64,000 nucleotides of DNA, from the NCBI RefSeq assembly GCF_016907435.1, contig NZ_JAFBBZ010000001.1, forward strand, positions 682,001 through 746,000, read 5' to 3'. The notes below the pieces were generated by a model, which made no database searches, was not told where the DNA came from, and saw only the letters and a program-made list of their open reading frames with translations. This DNA comes from Nocardioides salarius. GTDB taxonomy: Bacteria; Actinomycetota; Actinomycetes; Propionibacteriales; Nocardioidaceae. Made by a program: the position numbers and the translations under genes. Shown one piece after another: positions 52,959 to 61,160 of the stretch (position 1 is its first letter; every line of letters starts with the position of its first letter).

Positions 52959-53345
52959 TCAGCCGTGGTCGAGCTTGTCGAGCTGGTCGAGCAGCCAGGT
53001 CGGGCCCACCACGGTGGCGCCGGTGGCGGAGACGTTGGCGGCCAGGGCCCGGTCGGCGGTCACGACCGTGACGGTGCAGCCGCGCTGGCCGGCGCGCTGG
53101 GCCTCGGACAGGATCGTCGCGTCACCCTCCTTGGGCGCGTGCACGATGCGCACGTGGGCGTCCTTGCCGGGCCGGGCGCCCCCGCGGGCACCGCCCTCGA
53201 GGACCATCACGATCTCGTCGCCGGGCACGTCGGCCACCAGCAGCGCCTCGTGCAGGCGCCGCGTCGCCGCGGCGCGGTCCTTCCACCAGCCGTCGGGACG
53301 GCTGCCGATCACGTTGGCCGAGTCGACCACCACCACGGACCTCAC
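52959..53345 (-). CDS. NYN/PIN-like domain RNase-fold protein
   Basis: A 128-residue protein with the NYN-domain outline: VVVVDSANVIGSRP (first aspartate), ILSEAQRAGQ, and VTVVTADRALAANV (late aspartate). Such proteins are often RNases. GTG 53345 overlaps the ffh stop (GTGA), so translation is coupled to the signal-recognition-particle protein. No partner antitoxin is visible. Confidence 0.75.
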   Translation of the reverse strand: MRSVVVVDSANVIGSRPDGWWKDRAAATRRLHEALLVADVPGDEIVMVLEGGARGGARPGKDAHVRIVHAPKEGDATILSEAQRAGQRGCTVTVVTADRALAANVSATGATVVGPTWLLDQLDKLDHG

Positions 53346-54916
53346 TTGAGGAACTTCGAGAAGTCCTTGGGCAGGTCGAGGTCGGCTGCCGCCTTCTCGT
53401 AGTCGACCGGCTCACCGCCCGGCGTGCCGAAGGGGGTGGCCGGCGCGGCCGCCGCCTTCTCCTTGGCCGCCTGCTCCTGCTGGGCGGCCTTGGCGGGGTT
53501 GCCCGAGCGCTTGGCGCCCTTGCCCTTCTTCTGCTGCGGCTTGGCCTTGCCGCGCTTGCCACCACCCATGCCGGGCATGCCCGGCATCCCCGGCATGCCG
53601 GGCATCCCGCCGCCTCGAGCCATCTGCATCATCATCTTGCGCGCCTCGAAGAAGCGGTCGACGAGCTGGTTGACGTCGGAGACCTGGCGCCCGCAGCCCT
53701 TGGCGATGCGGGAGCGGCGCGATCCGTCGATGAGCTTGGGGTTGGCCCGCTCGGCCGGTGTCATCGACTGGATGATCGCCTGGATGCGGTCGATCTCGCG
53801 CTCGTCGAAGTTCTCGAGCTGCTCGCGGAACTGCCCCATGCCGGGCAGCATCCCCATGATCTTCGACATCGAGCCGAGCTTGCGGACCTGCTGCATCTGC
53901 TCGAGGAAGTCGTCGAGGGTGAACTCGCCGCCCTGGCCGCTGAGCTTCTGCGCGGCCTTGAGCGCCTGCTCGGAGTCGAAGCTCTTCTCGGCCTGCTCGA
54001 TCAGGGTCATCACGTCGCCCATGTCGAGGATCCGTGAGGCCATGCGGTCGGGGTGGAACAGGTCGAAGTCGGTCAGCTTCTCGCCGTTGGAGGCGAACAT
54101 GACCGGCTTGCCGGTGATCGAGGCGATCGAGAGCGCGGCACCACCACGGGCGTCGCCGTCGAGCTTGGTGAGCACCACGCCGTCGTAGCCCACCCCGTCG
54201 AGGAAGGACTGCGCGGTGACGACGGCGTCCTGGCCGATCATCGCGTCGACGACGAAGAGCACCTCGTCGGGCGAGACGGCGTCGCGGATGTCGGAGGCCT
54301 GCTTCATCAGCTCGGCGTCGATGCCCAGGCGACCGGCGGTGTCGACGATGACGACGTCGTGCAGGGTGCGCTTGGCCTCCTCGATCGAGGCCTTCGCCAC
54401 GCCCACCGGGTCGCCGACGCCGTTGCCCGGCTCGGGGGCGAAGACGGTCACGCCGACCCGCTCGCCGTTGACCTGCAGCTGCTTGACGGCGTTGGGGCGC
54501 TGGAGGTCGGCGGCCACCAGCATCGGCGACTTGCCCTGGTCCTTGAGCCACAGCGCCAGCTTGGCGGCCAGCGTGGTCTTGCCGGCGCCCTGGAGGCCGG
54601 CGAGCATGATCACGGTCGGGCCGCTCTTGGCGTAGCGCAGCCGGCGGGTCTCACCGCCCAGGATCGTCACGAGCTCCTCGTTGACGATCTTGATGATCTG
54701 CTGGGCCGGGTTCAGCGCGCCGCTGACCTCCTCGCCGCGCGCCCGCTCCTTGACGGCGCCGACGAACTCCTTGACCACCGGGAGGGCGACGTCGGCCTCG
54801 AGCAGCGCGATGCGGATCTCGCGCGCGGTCGCGTCGATGTCGGCCTCGGACAGGCGACCCTTCCCCCGGAGGTTCTTGAAGGTGTCGGCGAGCCGGTCGG
54901 ACAGTGTGGCGAACAA
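53342..54916 (-). CDS. ffh: Signal recognition particle protein Ffh
   Basis: A 524-residue SRP54 GTPase. The N domain starts LFATLSDRLADTFKNLRGKG; G1 is GLQGAGKTT, G3 DTAGR, G4 TKLDGDARGG. The methionine-rich M domain (MSKIMGMLPGMG, RRSRIAKGCG) binds 4.5S RNA and signal peptides. After it come four PGM repeats and a lysine-rich tail. TTG 54916 is the start with best agreement to family N-termini; no ATG or GTG fits. Confidence 0.96.
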   Translation of the reverse strand: MFATLSDRLADTFKNLRGKGRLSEADIDATAREIRIALLEADVALPVVKEFVGAVKERARGEEVSGALNPAQQIIKIVNEELVTILGGETRRLRYAKSGPTVIMLAGLQGAGKTTLAAKLALWLKDQGKSPMLVAADLQRPNAVKQLQVNGERVGVTVFAPEPGNGVGDPVGVAKASIEEAKRTLHDVVIVDTAGRLGIDAELMKQASDIRDAVSPDEVLFVVDAMIGQDAVVTAQSFLDGVGYDGVVLTKLDGDARGGAALSIASITGKPVMFASNGEKLTDFDLFHPDRMASRILDMGDVMTLIEQAEKSFDSEQALKAAQKLSGQGGEFTLDDFLEQMQQVRKLGSMSKIMGMLPGMGQFREQLENFDEREIDRIQAIIQSMTPAERANPKLIDGSRRSRIAKGCGRQVSDVNQLVDRFFEARKMMMQMARGGGMPGMPGMPGMPGMGGGKRGKAKPQQKKGKGAKRSGNPAKAAQQEQAAKEKAAAAPATPFGTPGGEPVDYEKAAADLDLPKDFSKFLK

Positions 54917-54960
54917 GGGCGTCCCTCGGTGAGTCGGCGGAGCGTGGTGGAGGCTCCAGC

Positions 54961-57180
54961 CTACCGGGGCTCCACCGTGAGAGCCGCACGGACGGCGTGG
55001 GCGGCGTCGGCGGCCCGGGTCTCGGAGAGCGCGCCGGCGGCGGCCTCCTGCAGGTAGAACACGTCGACCGCCTGCGGACCGAGGGTCTCGACATGGGCCG
55101 AGCGCACCGCCACGTCGAGCTGGGCCAGCGCCGCGCAGACGCGGTGGACGACGCCGGGCTGGTCGGCGGCGCGCACCTCCAGCACCGTCGCGGTGCGCGA
55201 GGCGTCGGGGCGCACCTCCACGGTGGGCGCCAGGGCCCGGGGGTCGGGACGCAGCCGGCTGGCCGGGTCGACCCGGCCCTCGGCGATCGCCTCGTACCGC
55301 TCGCGCAGGTAGGGCACGTCGAGGCCCGGCTCGGCGACCTCCCAGACCGAGACGCTGTAGACCTCCTGGGCCCAGGCGCGCGCGGCACGCACGGGGATGC
55401 GCTGCAGGGCGAACAGGCCCGAGAAGTCGGCCAGCAGACCGACCCGGTCGGGGGCCATGGCGGTCACGCGGGTGCCGTCGGGGGTGGCCTCCACGGCGAA
55501 GTGGACCGCGCCGTTGCGCACCTCGCGCGGGATCTCCACCTCCTCGTCGGCGACCGGCGGCAGGCTGCGCCCGGTGTCGAGGGCGGTGTGCACCCGGCGC
55601 GAGAGCTCGACCACCAGGCCCGCCCTCCAGGTCGACCACGCCTGGGACGAGGCCGCCTTGGCGTCGGCCTCGGTCAGCGCGGTCAGCAGGGAGAGCGCCT
55701 CGGTCGAGCCCACCCGCGAGGCGACCCGCTCGATGGTGGCCGGGTCGTCGTGGTCGCGGGTGGTGGCGGTCTCGGCGAGCAGCAGGTGCCAGCGCACCAG
55801 GCCCGCGATCAGGTCGACCGAGGCCGGCTCGAAGCCCATCCGGGCCGCGATCTCCCGCGCGATCGGCTCCCCCGCCACGCTGTGCTCGGTCAGGCTGCCC
55901 TTGCCGATGTCGTGCAGCAGCGCCGCGACCATCAGCACGTCGGGCCGGTTGACCTGCCGGATCAGCGACGACGCCTCGATGCAGGTCTCGACGACGTGGC
56001 GGTCGACGGTGAAGCGGTGGATCGCCGAGGCGTGCGGCAGCAGCCGGATGCGCTCCCACTCGGGCAGCAGCCGCGGGAGCGCGCCTGTCTCCTCGAGCGT
56101 CTCCCAGACCGGCAGCAGGCCGCGCCCCGAGGCCAGCAGCCGCACCAGCTGCTGGCGCGCCTCGGTGGGCCACGGGTCGGGCAGGTCGGCGACCTCGCGG
56201 GCCAGCCGGGCCGCGGTCGGCGGGGCCAGGACGGCGTCCATCTCGGCGGCCGCCGCAGCGGCGCGCAGCAGCAGCACGGGGTCCTCGGCCGGCCGGGCCT
56301 TGCGGTCCAGGACGATCTCGCGCCCGGCGAGCGCCACGCCGCGGGCGATCGGGAACAGCGCCGGCTTGCGGGCGGTGCGCACCGAGACCGGGCGCGCCAG
56401 GAAGTCGTCGACGCGGCGCCAGCTCAGCCGCGACAGGTGGGTGATGCGCCGCCCCAGGGTGCGCACGTGCACCTGGGCGCTGCGCGCGTCGCTCATCCCC
56501 AGGCCGGTGGCCAGCTCGCTCCACATCTCGGGCTGGATGCGGTCGTTGGCCCGGCCGGCCCCGGCCTGCACCAGGTCGCGGACGTCGAGCAGCGCCTGGC
56601 GGCCACGCTCCAGGTCGGTGTGCGGCACGTCGACGAGCCAGGTGGCCACCAGTGCGCGCAGCACGGTCGCGTCGCGCAGGCCGCCCTCGGCCTCCTTCAC
56701 GTCGGGCACCGACATGTGCGCCAGCTCGCCCACGAGCTCGTGGCGGGCGCGCACCAGCTCGCGCAGCGCGGGCAGGCGCTCGCGGGCGTTGCGACGCCAC
56801 TGCGCCAGCACCGTGGCGCGCAGCCGCAGCGTCAGGTTCGCGTCACCGGCCAGGTGCCGCACGTCGAGCAGCCCGAGCGCGACCCGGAGGTCGGCCTCGG
56901 CCGCCGACAACATCTCGGGCAGCGCGCGCACCGAGTGGTCGATGGTGGTGCCGGAGTCCCACAGCGGGTACCAGACCCGCTCGGCGACCTCGCCTGCCTC
57001 CACGCCCTCGTCGAGCACCAGCACCACGTCGAGGTCGGAGTGCGGCGCCAGCTCGCGGCGGCCGTAGCCGCCCACGGCCACCAGCGCGGAGCCGACCTCG
57101 CCCCCGCCCGCCTTCTCGTACGCCGCCGCGCACAGCGCGTCCGCCTCGCTCGTGCGCTGCTCCCGCTCGGTGGCCGTCAC
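54961..57180 (-). CDS. glnD: PII nucleotidyltransferase GlnD
   Basis: A 739-residue bifunctional nitrogen-signal enzyme. The nucleotidyltransferase motif is VGGYGRRELAPHSDLDVV; the HD hydrolase has VAALLHDIGKGSLTEHS; two C-terminal ACT domains bind glutamine (starting about DRVGLLADFSGLFALQRI and ADQPGVVHRVCAALAQLD). In actinobacteria the homologue adenylylates rather than uridylylates PII (family knowledge). GTG 57180 has AGGAGA upstream. It follows glnB by 150 nt with a hairpin between. Confidence 0.94.
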   Translation of the reverse strand: MTATEREQRTSEADALCAAAYEKAGGGEVGSALVAVGGYGRRELAPHSDLDVVLVLDEGVEAGEVAERVWYPLWDSGTTIDHSVRALPEMLSAAEADLRVALGLLDVRHLAGDANLTLRLRATVLAQWRRNARERLPALRELVRARHELVGELAHMSVPDVKEAEGGLRDATVLRALVATWLVDVPHTDLERGRQALLDVRDLVQAGAGRANDRIQPEMWSELATGLGMSDARSAQVHVRTLGRRITHLSRLSWRRVDDFLARPVSVRTARKPALFPIARGVALAGREIVLDRKARPAEDPVLLLRAAAAAAEMDAVLAPPTAARLAREVADLPDPWPTEARQQLVRLLASGRGLLPVWETLEETGALPRLLPEWERIRLLPHASAIHRFTVDRHVVETCIEASSLIRQVNRPDVLMVAALLHDIGKGSLTEHSVAGEPIAREIAARMGFEPASVDLIAGLVRWHLLLAETATTRDHDDPATIERVASRVGSTEALSLLTALTEADAKAASSQAWSTWRAGLVVELSRRVHTALDTGRSLPPVADEEVEIPREVRNGAVHFAVEATPDGTRVTAMAPDRVGLLADFSGLFALQRIPVRAARAWAQEVYSVSVWEVAEPGLDVPYLRERYEAIAEGRVDPASRLRPDPRALAPTVEVRPDASRTATVLEVRAADQPGVVHRVCAALAQLDVAVRSAHVETLGPQAVDVFYLQEAAAGALSETRAADAAHAVRAALTVEPR

Positions 57181-57250
57181 ATCGGTCTCCTGGGGTCGGG
57201 GTGCGGGTGGGAGCGGGGCTGGTGGTGGCCCCCGATCATGCCGGACGCGA

Positions 57251-57289
57251 CGACGGCCCGGCCCACCGCAGGGGTGGACCGGGCCGTCG
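57251..57289 (-). terminator. Strong hairpin between glnB and glnD
   Basis: CGACGGCCCGGCCCACC (57251-57267) pairs with GGTGGACCGGGCCGTCG (57273-57289), 16 of 17 positions, with a 5-nt loop. It lies 42 nt after the glnB stop and 71 nt before glnD. Likely a partial terminator keeping GlnD lower than PII and the transporter. Confidence 0.8.
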
Positions 57290-57330
57290 CGGCTCTCACG
57301 GGAGCATCACTGCGTGGCTGACGCCGTCGT

Positions 57331-59006
<1,676 letters not shown>

Positions 59007-59128
59007 AGAACCTCCAAGATCAACTTCGAAGGACGCTCCCCCGGCCCCCGACGGCGGTGTCGGGTGCGGGGTGCGTCCCCATCAGTGCTGAGCCTGGCGA
59101 CGACGTGTTTCAGGGTCCGGCGGGCGGT

Positions 59129-59176
59129 GTTACGCCGGGGCAACGAGTGGGCCGCCCGTGTTACGCCTCTGTGAAC
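59129..59176 (+). promoter_or_regulatory. GlnR-like double box upstream of amt
   Basis: GTTAC-N6-GCAAC at 59129-59144 and GTTAC-N6-GTGAAC at 59160-59176, 31 bp (about three helical turns) apart. Both resemble the gTnAc-N6-GaAAc boxes bound by actinobacterial GlnR. They lie 123-170 bp before amt and just after the ftsY stop. They suggest nitrogen-responsive activation of amt-glnB-glnD. Confidence 0.6.
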
Positions 59177-60361
59177 TCAGCCGCCGAGCAGGGCGTCGAC
59201 GAAGGCGCCGGCGTCGAAGGGGGCCAGGTCGTCGGCGCCCTCACCGAGCCCCACGAGCTTCACCGGCACACCGAGCTCGCGCTGCACGGCGACCACGATG
59301 CCGCCCTTGGCCGAGCCGTCGAGCTTGGTCAGCACGATGCCGGTCACGTCGACGGCCTCGCTGAAGACGCGGGCCTGGATCATCCCGTTCTGGCCGGTGG
59401 TGGCGTCGAGCACCAGCAGCACCTCGGTGACCGGGGCCTGCTTCTCGACGACGCGCTTGACCTTGCCGAGCTCGTCCATCAGGCCCTGCTTGTTCTGCAG
59501 CCGGCCGGCGGTGTCGACGATGACGGTGTCGACACCCGTGCGCCGGCCCTCCTCCACGGCACGGAAGGCCACCGAGGCCGGGTCGGCGCCCTCCTCGCCC
59601 TTGACGGTCTCGACCCCGACCCGCTCTCCCCAGGTGCCGAGCTGCTCGACGGCGGCGGCGCGGAAGGTGTCGGCCGCGCCGAGCACCACGCTGCGCTCCT
59701 CGGCGACCAGGATTCGGGCGATCTTGCCGACGGTGGTGGTCTTGCCGGCGCCGTTGACCCCGACGACCAGCACCACGCCCGGCTCGTCGCCCTCGCCGCT
59801 CACGCGCAGCGCGCGGTCCATCGTCGGGTCGACCAGGGCCAGCAGCTCCTCGCGCAGCACCTCTCGCGGGTCGGCCGTGCCCTCCACCCGCAGCCGGGTG
59901 CGCAACCGCTCGACCAGCTCCTGGGTCGGGGCGACGCCGATGTCGGCGGTCAGCAGGGTGTCCTCGATGTCCTCCCAGGTGTCCTCGTCGAGCCGCTCGC
60001 GCGAGAGCAGGGCCAGCAGCCCGCGACCCAGCGCGCCCTGCGAGCCGGCGAGGCGCTGGCGCAGCCGCACCAGGCGCGAGGCGGTGCCCTCGGGACGCTC
60101 GACGGGCGGCGCGACCGGCTCGGCGGGCGCCTCCGGCTCGACCGGGGCCTCGGGCTCGATCGTCGCCGGCGGCGAGCTGAGCTCGACCGGCGGCGCCTCC
60201 GGGTCGGCGGTGGGGGTGCCGAGGACGTCGGTGTGGGTGTCGGGCAGCGGGCCCGGCTTGCGGCGCCGGGTGACGACGAGGCCGGCGACGGCGCCCACGA
60301 GGGCGACACCGACGACGGCGATGACGAGGATCACGAGGGCGAGGGTCTCCATGGCCCTCAT
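59177..60361 (-). CDS. ftsY: Signal recognition particle receptor FtsY
   Basis: A 394-residue SRP receptor. An N-terminal membrane segment (LALVILVIAVVGVALVGAVAG) and a Pro/Glu-rich linker precede the NG domain: GVNGAGKTTTVGKIA (G1), DTAGRLQNKQGLMDEL (G3) and TKLDGSAKGG (G4). A nearby ATG at 60352 is an alternative start. It docks ribosome-SRP complexes to the membrane. Confidence 0.95.
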   Translation of the reverse strand: MRAMETLALVILVIAVVGVALVGAVAGLVVTRRRKPGPLPDTHTDVLGTPTADPEAPPVELSSPPATIEPEAPVEPEAPAEPVAPPVERPEGTASRLVRLRQRLAGSQGALGRGLLALLSRERLDEDTWEDIEDTLLTADIGVAPTQELVERLRTRLRVEGTADPREVLREELLALVDPTMDRALRVSGEGDEPGVVLVVGVNGAGKTTTVGKIARILVAEERSVVLGAADTFRAAAVEQLGTWGERVGVETVKGEEGADPASVAFRAVEEGRRTGVDTVIVDTAGRLQNKQGLMDELGKVKRVVEKQAPVTEVLLVLDATTGQNGMIQARVFSEAVDVTGIVLTKLDGSAKGGIVVAVQRELGVPVKLVGLGEGADDLAPFDAGAFVDALLGG

Positions 60362-60394
60362 CCAACCACCCGGGACGACCCCGGCCTCAGCCGG

Positions 60395-60610
60395 TCAAGG
60401 GCGCTGCTGGTCGTCCCCGTGGTCGTGCCCGTGGTCGTGCTCGTCGTCGTCCTGGCCCAGGGTGCGCACCGAGCCGCGGGCCCGGCGCATCGTCTGCTCG
60501 AGCCAGCCCCCGGAGCCCGCCTGGTCGCCGCGGTGGGGGACGGCGACGTAGTAGAGGACCAGGGCGGCCAGGACCACGATGACGACCATGGCGACGACGA
60601 TCGAGAGCAC
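60395..60610 (-). CDS. Small membrane protein with histidine-rich tail
   Basis: A 71-residue protein: one membrane segment (LSIVVAMVVIVVLAALVLYYVAV) right after the GTG start, a linker, and a C-terminal DDDEHDHGHDHGDDQQ tail. GTG 60610 is supported by GGAGA upstream; a longer form to 60658 would add a proline-rich N-terminus. Located between a thioesterase and ftsY. The His/Asp tail suggests metal binding, which is only a guess. Confidence 0.6.
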   Translation of the reverse strand: MLSIVVAMVVIVVLAALVLYYVAVPHRGDQAGSGGWLEQTMRRARGSVRTLGQDDDEHDHGHDHGDDQQRP

Positions 60611-60674
60611 GAGGGATCTCCGAGGGGGGAAGGGGGGAACGGGGGTGGAGCACCCCACGGTGGCACACCCCCGG

Positions 60675-61160
60675 CTACTGGCCCCCGCCCACGCGCAGGA
60701 GCGGCTCGACTGCGGCGCGGATCACGTCGGGCATGGGGGTGACGCGGCGTGCCGGGTCGGTGTTGTCGACGTAGACGTGCACGAAGCGGCCCTCGGCGGC
60801 CGCCTCGTCGCCGTCGCCCTGGAAGAGCCCGATGCGGTAGACCACCGACGAGGAGCCGACCCGGTCGACCACGAGGCCCGTCTCGACGGGCGCCGGGAAG
60901 CCGATCTCACGGAAGTAGCGGCACGAGGTCTCGGCTACTACGCCGATCTGCGGCAGCGAGCGCACGTCGACGCCGGAGGCCTCGTAGAGGTGGGCGTTGA
61001 CGGCGGTGTCGAACATCTCGTAGTAGGTGGCGTTGTTGAGGTGCCCGTAGGCGTCGTCGTCGCGCCAGCGCGTCGTGACCGTGCGCCAGGCGACGTAGTC
61101 GCCACGGGTCGGTCGGGCCGGCCGGCCCGGGCTGTCGGCAGGATCGGGGCGGTTGCTCAC
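60675..61160 (-). CDS. 4HBT-type hotdog thioesterase
   Basis: A 161-residue single hotdog-fold protein. TRWRDDDAYGHLNNATYYEMFDTA is the 4HBT active-site helix with D and N. Such enzymes hydrolyse acyl-CoA esters. GTG 61160 overlaps the smc stop (GTGA), so it is expressed with smc. Substrate unknown. Confidence 0.85.
   Translation of the reverse strand: MSNRPDPADSPGRPARPTRGDYVAWRTVTTRWRDDDAYGHLNNATYYEMFDTAVNAHLYEASGVDVRSLPQIGVVAETSCRYFREIGFPAPVETGLVVDRVGSSSVVYRIGLFQGDGDEAAAEGRFVHVYVDNTDPARRVTPMPDVIRAAVEPLLRVGGGQ

Noticed and set aside
53342..56800. 1152-codon fusion of ffh with upstream sequence
   Set aside because: The upstream part is glnD in another frame; ffh similarity begins at TTG 54916.
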